Assembly: GCF_009739905.1 (NCBI RefSeq)
Contig: NZ_CP034279.1
Span: 3,410,001 to 3,474,000, forward strand
DNA length: 64,000 nucleotides
Source of the DNA: Streptomyces ficellus
GTDB lineage: Bacteria > Actinomycetota > Actinomycetes > Streptomycetales > Streptomycetaceae
Reading direction: 5' to 3'
A model generated the notes under the pieces. The model ran no database searches. It had not been told where the DNA came from and worked only from the letters and a program-made list of their open reading frames with translations. Below, piece after piece: positions 31,612 through 41,029 of the stretch (positions are counted from its first letter, which is position 1; the number at the start of each line of letters is the position of its first letter). The translations under genes and the position numbers were made by a program.

Positions 31612-34293
31612 TTACGGCTTACTTGCATTGGTCGGGAAAACAGTGAGGGAACCGTCCTTGAAGCGTAGCTCAAACGACGCATTGGTCCGGTCCGCCGCCC
31701 GCTGCACGGCATTCATGGCCCGTTCGGTCATGGCGCCCTTCACGTCGTTGATGTCGAGAATTCCCGCCTTGACCTTCACGCCGGGACCGGCGAGCTGCTT
31801 CGCCGCGATCTTCTCCACCGCCGACTTGATTCCGTTGGCGCTCTCCACGTCCTTGAGCTGGGCGCCGTACTCGATACCGTTCTCGGACCTGACCAGGACG
31901 TCGAGGTCGAGTTTCTGGTCGGGCAGTTTCAGCTCGAATCCGATGTTGTCGACGCCCTTCGCCTGCAACTCGGCTGCGTGCTCCATTGCCTGGTGCACGG
32001 CGGGAATCATGTCGCCCTGCTTCACCTGGGAGATCAGGTCCTTGTATCCGGGCATGTCGGCGAAACGACCGCTGGCCAGGTAATCGGCGACGGCGGCGCC
32101 ATAGGGCGACTTCCGCAGCTGGGTCAGCATCCGGCCCTGGTCGACCGGAGCCACCTTCGACTCCTTGAGCGCGTCGGTGACGGCGTCCTCCATGTCGGGG
32201 GACATCTTGCCGGACCCCTGCTGGGCCACGCGGTCGCCCTCCAGGATCACCGGGGGCTCGCTGGGGCGCCCGGGGCCGTCCCCGCCGGGACCGTTGCCGC
32301 CGGGGCCGTCCCCGCCTCCGGGAGCGCCGCCGCCCGGGCCGTCGCCGTGACCGGTGCCCGTGGGGGCCTCGTGACCGCCGCCGCCACCGCCCGGTCCGTC
32401 ACCCTGACCGGCGGGCACCTCGCGGCCGCCGCCGCCCGTGCCCGGGGTGTTGTCCAGGTTGTTGACGGGCAGGTGGTCGCCCGCGCCGCCGCCCGGGAGG
32501 TTGTTGCCGGCCTGGCCGGTGGGCATGGTGTCGGCGAGGCCGCCCGGGGTGTCCGGGACGCGGGCCGGGACGTCGTCGCCGACGCGGCCGACGTCGCCCA
32601 GGCCGGTGTCCAGGCCGTTGCCGAGGCTGATGGCGGTGTTGTCGCCCGCGTGGACCGCCGCGCCCGCCATGGCGGGGACCTTCGCCGGGGTGTCCACGCG
32701 CGGGTTGTCGGCGCCCGTGGTGGGCGTGGCGTCGGGGTCGGTGCCCCGGTCGACGACGTCCTTGGGCGCGTCCTTGACGTCGCTGACGACCTTGCCCGTC
32801 TCGTCGAGGACGTTGCCCTTGCCGTCCAGGAAGCGGGCCGGGTCGCCCTCCTTGACGGGGAGGGGCGTCGCGTCCGCGGGCAGGGTCGGGGTGTCCTTGG
32901 GGACGGCGACCGTGCCCTCCTGGAGGGGCGTCGAGCCCGCCGGGACCGGGGCGTCGTCCGGGAGCCGGACCACGCCGTCGCCGAGGTCGACCGCGCCGGG
33001 CGGGACCGCCGTGCCCTCGGGGAGGCGGACCGTGTTCGGCGGGACCTCGACCGCGCCCGGGGGCAGCGCGGTGCCGTCGGGGAGGTTGACCGTGCCGTCG
33101 GGGCGCAGGACGGAACCCTCGGGGAGCACGAACGCGCCCTCGGGGAGGGGCGGCACGTTGATGTTGCCCATGCCCTTGAGGCCGGCCATGACGTCACCCA
33201 TCTTGGTGATTCCGGCGCCGGCGCCCTTGAAGACGTACGTCGTCGGGTCGATCGCCCGGCCGGCCCTGCCCGCGAAGGAGATCGCCTTCGCCGCCGCGCC
33301 CGCCTTGCCCGCGCCCGCCGCCGCACCGCCCGCACCGCCGGTGAAGACGGTGGTCAGTACGTTGAAGGTGACCGCGCCCGCGGCCCGGGACGGGTTGGAG
33401 CCCCACTGGTCCCAGGCGACCAGCGCCTTGCCGGTCTCCTTCATGGCCGTGCGGGAGTCCCGGATCCAGCCGGGCAGGTCCTTGTCGTCGGCCATCCAGA
33501 AGGCCGCGCCCAGCGGGCTGGCGGTGATGACCAGACCGGTGGCGAGCTGGCCGAGGCCCTTCCACGCCTGCCCGGCCGCGTCCCAGCCCTGGAAGCCGAC
33601 CAGCGTGCCCAGGCCCTTGATGGTGCCCCACACGCCGTCGACGATGACGCCCTTGCCGAAGTCGTAGGCGTGCTCCCACACCTGCCACCACGGCGTCGAC
33701 TCCTCGACCGCCTCGCCCCACGGCAGGCTCTTGGACTGCTTGAGGGCCTCGGCGTCGTAGCCGTACATGCCCTCGCCGTTGGAGCCGTCGTTGACCTTCA
33801 GCGCGTGGCCGCCGACCAGCGCCACGATCTTCGCGTGGGCGGCGCGTTCGGCGGCCTGGAACTGGGTCCAGACCTCGGCGATCTCGTTGCGCCGGTCGTT
33901 GTTCTCCTCGACCAGGTCGCCGTCCTCGCGCCACTTGTCGTCGTCGGCGATCTTCTGGCGGAAGGCGACGGCGTCCCGGCGCAGGTCGTCCAGCTTCTGC
34001 TTCAGGGGGCGGATGTCGCTCGCGTACGTCCCGAGCGCACCGGTGATGGTGCACATGTCGGAGCTGATCGCCAGCGCCTTGTCCTTGACCGGCTGGGTGG
34101 TGGCGAACAGCTGGTCCGCCTCGGGGGCCTTGTAGAAGGAGCGCAGGCCGCCGAAGGAGGTGTGGACGTCACCGGCGGCGGTGGCGATCTTGCCGCCGGT
34201 GCCGGAGAGCGACTTGACCTTCTCGTCGAGCAGTTCGAGGTTGCCGGTGAAGACCGGGATCTCGGCCGGGTCGACGGGTACGTTCTCGCTCAC
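31612..34293 (-). CDS. Type VII-secreted polymorphic toxin with PD-(D/E)xK-like end
   Basis: The 893-aa protein starts MSENVPVDPAEIPVFTGNLE at ATG 34293. Residues 1-160 are helical and LXG/WXG-like, then a linker and hydrophobic stretch follow (GLVITASPLGAAFWMA). Residues ~390-480 carry repeated LPEGTxxPPGAV-type units, and residues ~600-690 form a Gly-rich tether. The last ~180 residues are a compact domain with FELKLPDQKLDLDVLV and YGAQLKDVES, a D...QxK pattern of restriction-like nucleases. That architecture fits an ESX-exported anti-bacterial toxin with the downstream gene as immunity. The nuclease call is inference. Confidence 0.78.
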   Translation of the reverse strand: MSENVPVDPAEIPVFTGNLELLDEKVKSLSGTGGKIATAAGDVHTSFGGLRSFYKAPEADQLFATTQPVKDKALAISSDMCTITGALGTYASDIRPLKQKLDDLRRDAVAFRQKIADDDKWREDGDLVEENNDRRNEIAEVWTQFQAAERAAHAKIVALVGGHALKVNDGSNGEGMYGYDAEALKQSKSLPWGEAVEESTPWWQVWEHAYDFGKGVIVDGVWGTIKGLGTLVGFQGWDAAGQAWKGLGQLATGLVITASPLGAAFWMADDKDLPGWIRDSRTAMKETGKALVAWDQWGSNPSRAAGAVTFNVLTTVFTGGAGGAAAGAGKAGAAAKAISFAGRAGRAIDPTTYVFKGAGAGITKMGDVMAGLKGMGNINVPPLPEGAFVLPEGSVLRPDGTVNLPDGTALPPGAVEVPPNTVRLPEGTAVPPGAVDLGDGVVRLPDDAPVPAGSTPLQEGTVAVPKDTPTLPADATPLPVKEGDPARFLDGKGNVLDETGKVVSDVKDAPKDVVDRGTDPDATPTTGADNPRVDTPAKVPAMAGAAVHAGDNTAISLGNGLDTGLGDVGRVGDDVPARVPDTPGGLADTMPTGQAGNNLPGGGAGDHLPVNNLDNTPGTGGGGREVPAGQGDGPGGGGGGHEAPTGTGHGDGPGGGAPGGGDGPGGNGPGGDGPGRPSEPPVILEGDRVAQQGSGKMSPDMEDAVTDALKESKVAPVDQGRMLTQLRKSPYGAAVADYLASGRFADMPGYKDLISQVKQGDMIPAVHQAMEHAAELQAKGVDNIGFELKLPDQKLDLDVLVRSENGIEYGAQLKDVESANGIKSAVEKIAAKQLAGPGVKVKAGILDINDVKGAMTERAMNAVQRAADRTNASFELRFKDGSLTVFPTNASKP

Positions 34294-34715
34294 TTCTTGC
34301 CCCCGAGCTCCTTGAGCAGGTCCAGGTTCACCTGGCGGGCCGCGTCCTGGGCCTCCTTGGCCTGGTCCAGGTCGCCCTGGACGTATTCGTTGGTGGCCGT
34401 GGCGGCGCCGATGACCGCCGCCTGGATGCGCTTCGCCATGGGCTCGAAGTGCGACTTCTGCCGCTCGGTCATGTACTGGGCGAGGGCGGCGCCCACCGGC
34501 CCGCTGGCCTTCTGCGTCAACGGCTTGCCCGAGGCCGTCGGGCCCTGCAGCGGAATCTCCGCCGCCGAGCCCGGCACCGCCGTACCCGCCGCCTGCGCGG
34601 CCTGCTGCATGTCCGTGACCAGCGAGTTCAGGGCCTTCTCCAGGTCACCGGCGTGTGTGCCGACGACCTGCAGCTGACCCTGCACCCCCTGGGGCTGGAT
34701 GTCCCACGACGTCAT
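34290..34715 (-). CDS. DUF6507-like WXG100-related protein
   Basis: The 141-aa helical product from ATG 34715 begins MTSWDIQPQGVQGQLQVVG and has coiled-coil-like helices (AKRIQAAVIGAATATNEYVQ) and a lysine tail. I recognise the start as that of a family found beside Streptomyces type VII loci. Its stop overlaps the toxin ATG by 4 nt, so it is coupled to the toxin and may act as its export partner or chaperone, as Esx-like proteins do. Confidence 0.7.
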   Translation of the reverse strand: MTSWDIQPQGVQGQLQVVGTHAGDLEKALNSLVTDMQQAAQAAGTAVPGSAAEIPLQGPTASGKPLTQKASGPVGAALAQYMTERQKSHFEPMAKRIQAAVIGAATATNEYVQGDLDQAKEAQDAARQVNLDLLKELGGKK

Positions 34716-34752
34716 GAAAGCGCTCCCCCGTCTCCCACGTCAGCCTCCCACG

Positions 34753-35067
34753 TCAGCCGATGTTGTCGACCGCGGCCTTCGCGCGCTGCAACGTCTGCTG
34801 CGCCGTCGCGTCGTTCTTCTCGAGCGTCGTCTTGAGCAGCTGGATGATGTTGCGCACCTCCTGGGAGGCCGTGTTCCAGCGCAGTTCCTTGCCGTGGTAG
34901 TCGTCCGCGACGCCGTCGGCCGTGAAGTCCGTCATGGCGGCCTTCACCTGGGCGTCACGTGCCGTGATCACCTGTTCCAGGCGCGCGATCACGGCCTGGA
35001 TGTTCACCTGCGCCTCGGAAGAGGCACCCGTGTCGTACGAACGGCGGTCTGCACCCGCAGCTGCCAT
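34753..35067 (-). CDS. ESAT-6/WXG100-family protein
   Basis: The 104-aa helical-hairpin protein starts at ATG 35067; GTG 35070 fits the ribosome site (GGGGAG, 7 nt) slightly better. It reads MAAAGADRRSYDTGASSEAQ, then a helix, then a WNTASQEV turn in place of WxG, then a second helix. Such ~100-aa proteins are exported as dimers by EccC-driven ESX systems. The pair partner is probably the next gene upstream. Confidence 0.78.
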   Translation of the reverse strand: MAAAGADRRSYDTGASSEAQVNIQAVIARLEQVITARDAQVKAAMTDFTADGVADDYHGKELRWNTASQEVRNIIQLLKTTLEKNDATAQQTLQRAKAAVDNIG

Positions 35068-35126
35068 CACCCATCAACTCCCCGTCAGTCAGTCAGTAAG
35101 TCAGTCCGGTGGCCCGGTGGTCCGGG

Positions 35127-35459
35127 TTAGCGGCCCGAGAAGCGTGCCGCGTCGAAGTTCGCCGACGACATCTGCGTGCGCGCGTTGTCGCCCTGCTCCG
35201 TGTCACCGGTGCCGAACGCCGTCTCCATGCCGGACTGACCGCCCAGGATGGCCGCCAGCGAGCCGTTCAGCGCCGCCGTGATCTCGTCGGAGCGCGACTT
35301 GAAGGAGTCGAACGCGATCTTGCCCGAGCCGTTGAACTTGCCTTCCAGCGGCGCCGCCGCCTGTACCAGCTGACGGATCAACAGACCCAGGTCGTTGCTC
35401 GAACCCTGCGACTGGGACATCAGGGTCGACAGGACCCCCGCCCCCATATCGAACTTCAT
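35127..35459 (-). CDS. WXG100-family protein
   Basis: The 110-aa protein from ATG 35459 begins MKFDMGAGVLSTLMSQSQG and shows two helices joined by a polar turn (LEGKFNGSGKIAFDSFKSRS), where FNGSG replaces the WxG motif. It is 60 nt upstream of the companion ESAT-6-like gene, and both precede the toxin. It likely forms a heterodimer that is a substrate or co-substrate of the secretion ATPase. Confidence 0.76.
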   Translation of the reverse strand: MKFDMGAGVLSTLMSQSQGSSNDLGLLIRQLVQAAAPLEGKFNGSGKIAFDSFKSRSDEITAALNGSLAAILGGQSGMETAFGTGDTEQGDNARTQMSSANFDAARFSGR

Positions 35460-35590
35460 CGGGCTACCCCCGCTGCGATGGACGATCGTTGGATCGAATG
35501 TACGACATGCCTATCAACTCCCGCGTCGCTCTTGCAATCAGCAATCACACGCCGGGGGCCGACTGTGACGAACGCATGACATGACAGGGG

Positions 35591-37012
35591 TCACTCCCCC
35601 TTCAGGTGCCGCACCAGCCGTTCGAAGTCCTGCCACCCCGACAGGTCGGACGGGTCGCCGGGCAGCGGGTAGTACAGCGCCGGCCGGGCTTTCGGGCCCA
35701 GCGGCACGGGCGCCTCGGCCAGCGGGGTGTTCCTGGCGCGGTCGCCGGGTAGCGCCCGCACCTCCTCCGCCCCGAGCACGAAGGCCAGCGGGACGCCCGG
35801 GCCCTCGAAGCGCGGCGGCACCGCCAGGTCTCGGCGCGCTTTGCGGAGCTGTACGAGCATCGACCGCAGGTTGTACCGGGTGGCGAGCACCTCGGCCGCC
35901 CGGGGCACGGCGTCCAGCGGGAGCTCCTCGTCCGGCCCGTAACCGAACGCCAGGGTGACCTCCTCCTCGACGCCCGCCGTCGTACGGGTCACGCGCACGG
36001 TGGCGAGGCCCGGCCGCTCCGGGCCGCCCACCACGACCACCCACGTCGGCTCCGGCGCCCGCTCGAAGGCCACGTCCGTCAGCCGGCGCGGCGACCACGG
36101 CAGGTTCGCGGGCTCCGCCGTGCCCCACCCGGCCGGCGCCGCCCCCGTCAGCTCCCGCCACACCGTCTCCAGCGCCCCGCCGAGCACGAGCCGATCGTCC
36201 GCCGGGTGGACGGTGCGGAACGTGAACGCCAGCTGCCGCTCGCCGGTGTCCCGGACGTCCTCCTGGTAGGTGGCGGCGACCCGGGCGCGCGGCTCCGCTC
36301 CGGTGGAGTCCGCCGCCGCGACGGGCGCGAACATGCCGTCCTGCCAGGCCAGTACCGCCCCGGACAGCCCGTCGTAGTAGCCGTCCCGCTCGTCCTGCAC
36401 GACCCACCGCGACGGCCAGCCGGGCAGGCTGCCGCGCACCGCGGGCGACAGCGTCGTACCGGCCGGGCTGACGATCTGGAGCCCCAGCCCGCCCTCGGCG
36501 GCCGCCCGGAACGCGTCGGCCAGCCACGCCGTCATGGCGACCACCGGCCGGTCCTGGATGACCACGGCGACCTTGTCGGTCAGCACGTCCACGGCGGGTG
36601 TCGCCGCGTCCGCGGGCGGCGCGACGGCGACCCCCTCCGACGCCACCACGGCCAGCGACCGCGCGGCCTCCGGCGGCCACGCCGAGCCGCCCGTCAGGGA
36701 CGTGAGCCGGGCCGCGAAGGTGCCCGCGAGCCGCTCCGCCTCGGCCACGCCGGTCGTGGCGCGGGCCTCGGTCCACCAGAACGGCACCGGCGGCGGCGTC
36801 GCCCCCAGCAGCCGTTCCGCCTCGCCCTCCACCTGTACCAGCAGCGGTGCCTCCACCGACACCAGCGGCCGGCCCTCCTCGTCGCAGAGCTGGACGACGG
36901 CGTCCTCACCGGTGGTGTCCACCAGCTTGTCGGGGCCGCCGGAGAGCAGACCGGCCAGCACGCTCCACGGGTCGGGCATGCGCTCGGTGAGGGCGATGAC
37001 GTCCTTGGTCAT
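35591..37012 (-). CDS. DUF6177-like type VII locus protein
   Basis: The 473-aa soluble protein from ATG 37012 starts MTKDVIALTERMPDPWSVLA. It has no signal peptide and no P-loop, and its middle is alternately beta-rich and helical. I place it with the DUF6177-type proteins found in Streptomyces type VII loci. It lies 22 nt downstream of eccC, in the same operon, so a cytosolic accessory or specificity (EspG-like) role is a fair guess. The function is not established. Confidence 0.7.
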   Translation of the reverse strand: MTKDVIALTERMPDPWSVLAGLLSGGPDKLVDTTGEDAVVQLCDEEGRPLVSVEAPLLVQVEGEAERLLGATPPPVPFWWTEARATTGVAEAERLAGTFAARLTSLTGGSAWPPEAARSLAVVASEGVAVAPPADAATPAVDVLTDKVAVVIQDRPVVAMTAWLADAFRAAAEGGLGLQIVSPAGTTLSPAVRGSLPGWPSRWVVQDERDGYYDGLSGAVLAWQDGMFAPVAAADSTGAEPRARVAATYQEDVRDTGERQLAFTFRTVHPADDRLVLGGALETVWRELTGAAPAGWGTAEPANLPWSPRRLTDVAFERAPEPTWVVVVGGPERPGLATVRVTRTTAGVEEEVTLAFGYGPDEELPLDAVPRAAEVLATRYNLRSMLVQLRKARRDLAVPPRFEGPGVPLAFVLGAEEVRALPGDRARNTPLAEAPVPLGPKARPALYYPLPGDPSDLSGWQDFERLVRHLKGE

Positions 37013-37034
37013 GGGGTCGTCCGGTCCTTCGTCG

Positions 37035-40000
37035 TCACGATTCGGGGGTGAACACGGTCTGGATCAGGCGGTTCGGCTGACCCCTGCGGATCAGCACGCC
37101 CCGGCCCGGCGGCTGCTGCGAGGCGTACACGCCGGGGAACAACTGCCCCTCGCTGCGGTCGCCCGCCATGAGGACCGCCGAAGCGCCCGACTCGCGCAAC
37201 CCCTGTACCAGCGGCTCGTACATGCCGCGCGAGGCACCCGCGACCCGGCGCGTCAGGACGAAGTGGAGGCCGATGTCGACCGCCGAGGGGATGTACGGCA
37301 GGAACGGCGCGAGCGGCGCCTGGCCGGCCGTCGTCAGCACGTCGTAGTCGTCGACGAGGACCACGATCCGCGGGCCGCTGCCCCAGCTGCCGGGCTCCAG
37401 GTCCTCCAGCCTGGCGCTGTCGTCGGGCAGCCGCTTCTCCAGCTCGGTGGCGATACCGGCGGCGAGGCCCCCGCACAGCTTGGCGTTGTAGGCGTACCCG
37501 CCGAGGAACTCCTCGGGCACCACGCCCCGCAGGCCGCGCCGCGGGTCCATGACGGCGAGGACCAGCTCGTCCTCCGAGTACCGCTCGACGAGCCCGGCGG
37601 CGATGGTCTTCAGCAGGTTCGTCTTGCCGCACTCGCTGTCGCCCATCACCAGCAGGTGCTGGTCGTGCTGGAACAGGTCGAGCAGCACGGGCGCGAGCGC
37701 CGTCTGGTCCAGCCCGACCGGCACCCGCTTCGGCTCGGCGACCAGGCCAGGCAGCAGGTGCGGCTCCAGGACGTGCGGCAGGACCCGGACCGGCTGGGCG
37801 ACCTCACCGCTCCAGGCGGCGCGGACCTGCCGGGCGGTGCGCTCCAGGACGGTGCCCAGCTCGGTGTTGTCGGACAGGCCGTCCGTACGGGGCAGGGCGG
37901 CCTGCGCGAACAGCTTGCCGTCGGTGAGGACACGGCCGGGCTCGTCGGGCGACAGCGTCTCGGCGAGCTTGCGGTCGACGCTGCTCTCGGTGGCGTCGTT
38001 GAGGCGCAGTTCGACACGGGTGCCGAAGTACGACTGGGTGGCGATGCGGACGTCGTTCCAGCGCAGCATGCCGGCGACGACGTGGATGCCGTACCCGCCG
38101 CCGCGCTTGAGGATGTCGACGACGGCGTCGTCGAGGTCGTCGAAGTCGTCGCGCAGCGCGCCGAACCCGTCGATGACGAGGACGATCTCCGCGGAGGCGA
38201 GCTGCGGCAGCCGGCCCGCCGCGTGCAGGGTGCGCAGCTGCTCGACGGAGTCGATGGTGTGCTCGCGGAACAGGTCCTCGCGGGCGGCGAGCATGTTCCG
38301 CACCTCTTCGACGGTACGGGCGGCGCGCTCCCGGTCGGCGCGGCCCGCGATGCCGCCGACGTGCGGCAGGCCGGACAGGGCCTGGAGGCCACCGCCGACC
38401 AGGTCGAGGCCGTAGACGCCGACCTCCTGCGGGGTGTGCGTCAGCGCGAGGGACAGGACGAACGTACGGAGCAGGGTGGTCTTGCCGGACTGCGGGCCGC
38501 CGATGACGGCGGCGTGGCCGCCCGCCACCGTGAGGTCCAGGAACCATTGGCCCTGCCACTGCTTGGTCGGGTCGTCCAGCAGCCCCAGCGGCACCTGGAG
38601 CGGGCCGCGGCGCGCGGAGAGCTGCATGCCGCGCGGCCCGGCCTGGAGCGGGCCGGCGACCTGGTCGAGGGCGACCGCGCCGGGCAGCGGCGGCAGCCAG
38701 ATGCGGCGCACCGGGTCGGTGGGGGCGTTCTCCAGCTGCTGGACCATGACGCCGAGTTCGGTCGGCCCGGTCTCCCGGCGCCGTGCCGTCGTCTCCCGCG
38801 GCCCGGAGTCCTCGGCCCGGCCCAGGGTGTTGTACGCCTCGTACGCGAGGGCCAGCGGGCCGCTGTCCTCGTCCTGATCGCGGCGCACCGGGCCGCGGTA
38901 GGCGCCGGAGACGTAACTCGCCTTGAACCGCTCGTAGTGGCTGGTGTCGACCTTGAGGTAGCCGAAGCCGGGCAGCGGCGGCAGGTGGAAGGCGTCGGTG
39001 GTGTCCAGGACGGTGCGGGACTCGTCGGCGGAGAAGGTGCGCAGGCCCAGCCGGTACGACAGGTAGGTGTCGAGGCCCTTCAGCTTGCCGCCCTCGATGC
39101 GCTGGCTGGACAGCAGCAGGTGCACGCCGATGGACCGGCCGATGCGGCCGATGGACAGGAACAGGTCGATGAAGTCCGGCTTGGCGGTGAGGAGTTCACC
39201 GAACTCGTCGATGACGATGAACAGGTGCGGCAGCGGGTCCAGGTCGGGCCGCTTCTCGGCGCGCAGGGCCGCGTAGTCGCCGATGTCGGCGACGTTGCCG
39301 GCGTCCTTGAGGACCTGCTGGCGGCGCTTGACCTCACCGGCGAGGGAGGCGTGGACCCGCTCGACGAGACCGGCCTGGTTCTCCAGGTTGGTGATGACAC
39401 CGGCGACGTGCGGCAGGTCGGCGAACGGGGCGAAGGTCGCGCCACCCTTGTAGTCGACGAGGACCAGCGCCAGGTCCTCCGGCGGATGGGTGGCCACCAG
39501 CGCGAGGACCAGGGTGCGCAGCAGCTCCGACTTGCCCGAGCCGGTCGCGCCGACGCACAGGCCGTGCGGGCCCATGCCCAGCTCGGAGGACTCCTTGAGG
39601 TCCAGCAGCACCGGTTCGCGGGAGTCGCTGACGCCGATCGGCACGCGCAGGAAGGCGCGTTCGCCGCGCGGCGCCCACAGCGCGTCGAGGTCCATGCGGG
39701 CCACGTCGTCGATGCCGAGGAGGTCGGCGAAGTCGACGGGGCCGGACAGGGGCGCGTCGACGAGCGACTCGGCGGACAGCCGCAGCGGCGCCAGCATCCG
39801 GGCCAGGCCCTCGGCGAACGGGACGGACACCTCGTCGGCCGTGCCGTGCGCGCTGACCGGCTCGGCCTCGCGGAGGTCCTCGATGAGCACCTGGTCGCCG
39901 TCGACGGTGACGCGCACCCCGACGTGGCCGGGCTCCTGGACGCGCCGCTCCACCAGGTGCAGGACGGTGACGCCCATCTCGCGCAGGCCCACCGCGTCGT

Positions 40001-41015
40001 CGGGGCGCGGCAGGTCGACGGCGTCCTCGCCGTGCCCGTCGGTGACGACCAGCAGCCGGGACGACATGGACAGCGCGTCCTTGGTGGACAGGCCGCGGCG
40101 CACCTCGGCGGCGTAGGAGGCGCGGCGGCGCAGCTCGGGGCCGAGCTGCCGGGCGAGCTGGGGCGCGGACGGGGCGATGCGGCGGGCGGCGACGGGGCCG
40201 TCGAACTGCTCGGTGTCGAGCAGGTGCGGCATCCACTTGGCCCACTCCCAGTCGGCCATCCGGTCGCCCGGCACGGCCAGCGCGACGGCCACGTCGTCGG
40301 GGGCGTGCAGGGCCGCGGTCTGGACGAGCAGGGCGCGGGCGACGCGCAGGCAGTCCTCGCGGGGCCCGACGACGCTGATGTTGCCGACGCGGTCGAGCGG
40401 GACGGTCAGCGGCAGTTCGGTGCCGGTGCGGAAACGGTCCATCAGCGCCGACGCCTCGTTCAGCATGAACCGGTCGGGCGGGGTGAGCACGGAGGAGCCC
40501 TGGTCGAGGATCTTCAGGTCGCGTACGGGCATCTCGCCGGTGCCGACGCGCACCCGCAGGAAGTCGGCGTCGAGGCGGCGCCGCTCCCACAGCCGGGCGG
40601 GGTCGCGGACGATGTCGTACAGCGCGTGCGGCGGCGGGTTGAGGACGTCGGCGCGTTCGCGGCGGGCGCGTTCCTCGGTGGACAGTTCCTCGCGCATGTC
40701 CTCCAGGTACGCGAGGTACGCCTCGCGCTGGGTGCGGCGGGTGCGCTGGGCCTTGCCGCGCTGCGAGAAGACCAGCACGAGCGAGCCGACGATGGTGACG
40801 ACGAGGATCAGCGCGCCGAGCGCGGCGAACTGGCTGTTGCGGACGACGGTCATCATCACGACCGACGACATGACGCCGGCGACGGGCAGCAGCGACATCG
40901 CGATGTTGCCGCCCTTGCCCTCCGGGAGGTTCGGCGGCGCCTCTATGGCACGCGCCTCGGACGCGGCGGCGGGCCTGGAGGTCCGGGCGGGGCGGTGGAC
41001 CAGTCGGGTGCTCAA
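37035..41015 (-). CDS. eccC: Type VII secretion ATPase EccC
   Basis: The 1326-aa protein starts at TTG 41015 (MSTRLVHRPARTSRP), with GGGGACGGAG upstream. Two transmembrane segments lie near residues 45-95 (LLPVAGVMSSVVMMTVV and LILVVTIVGSLVLVF). Three FtsK/SpoIIIE ATPase domains follow, with P-loops GATGSGKSE (~486), GGPQSGKTT (~835) and GDSECGKTN (~1121). It is the single-chain EccCab type and powers export of WXG100 substrates. The operon places it after the MinD-like ATPase and before the DUF6177-like gene. Confidence 0.95.
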   Translation of the reverse strand: MSTRLVHRPARTSRPAAASEARAIEAPPNLPEGKGGNIAMSLLPVAGVMSSVVMMTVVRNSQFAALGALILVVTIVGSLVLVFSQRGKAQRTRRTQREAYLAYLEDMREELSTEERARRERADVLNPPPHALYDIVRDPARLWERRRLDADFLRVRVGTGEMPVRDLKILDQGSSVLTPPDRFMLNEASALMDRFRTGTELPLTVPLDRVGNISVVGPREDCLRVARALLVQTAALHAPDDVAVALAVPGDRMADWEWAKWMPHLLDTEQFDGPVAARRIAPSAPQLARQLGPELRRRASYAAEVRRGLSTKDALSMSSRLLVVTDGHGEDAVDLPRPDDAVGLREMGVTVLHLVERRVQEPGHVGVRVTVDGDQVLIEDLREAEPVSAHGTADEVSVPFAEGLARMLAPLRLSAESLVDAPLSGPVDFADLLGIDDVARMDLDALWAPRGERAFLRVPIGVSDSREPVLLDLKESSELGMGPHGLCVGATGSGKSELLRTLVLALVATHPPEDLALVLVDYKGGATFAPFADLPHVAGVITNLENQAGLVERVHASLAGEVKRRQQVLKDAGNVADIGDYAALRAEKRPDLDPLPHLFIVIDEFGELLTAKPDFIDLFLSIGRIGRSIGVHLLLSSQRIEGGKLKGLDTYLSYRLGLRTFSADESRTVLDTTDAFHLPPLPGFGYLKVDTSHYERFKASYVSGAYRGPVRRDQDEDSGPLALAYEAYNTLGRAEDSGPRETTARRRETGPTELGVMVQQLENAPTDPVRRIWLPPLPGAVALDQVAGPLQAGPRGMQLSARRGPLQVPLGLLDDPTKQWQGQWFLDLTVAGGHAAVIGGPQSGKTTLLRTFVLSLALTHTPQEVGVYGLDLVGGGLQALSGLPHVGGIAGRADRERAARTVEEVRNMLAAREDLFREHTIDSVEQLRTLHAAGRLPQLASAEIVLVIDGFGALRDDFDDLDDAVVDILKRGGGYGIHVVAGMLRWNDVRIATQSYFGTRVELRLNDATESSVDRKLAETLSPDEPGRVLTDGKLFAQAALPRTDGLSDNTELGTVLERTARQVRAAWSGEVAQPVRVLPHVLEPHLLPGLVAEPKRVPVGLDQTALAPVLLDLFQHDQHLLVMGDSECGKTNLLKTIAAGLVERYSEDELVLAVMDPRRGLRGVVPEEFLGGYAYNAKLCGGLAAGIATELEKRLPDDSARLEDLEPGSWGSGPRIVVLVDDYDVLTTAGQAPLAPFLPYIPSAVDIGLHFVLTRRVAGASRGMYEPLVQGLRESGASAVLMAGDRSEGQLFPGVYASQQPPGRGVLIRRGQPNRLIQTVFTPES

Positions 41016-41029
41016 CGTCTCCGTCCCCT

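Noticed and set aside
31978..34677. Plus-strand open frame of about 900 codons
   Set aside because: Shadow of the toxin gene and the DUF6507-like gene; no domains and no ribosome site.
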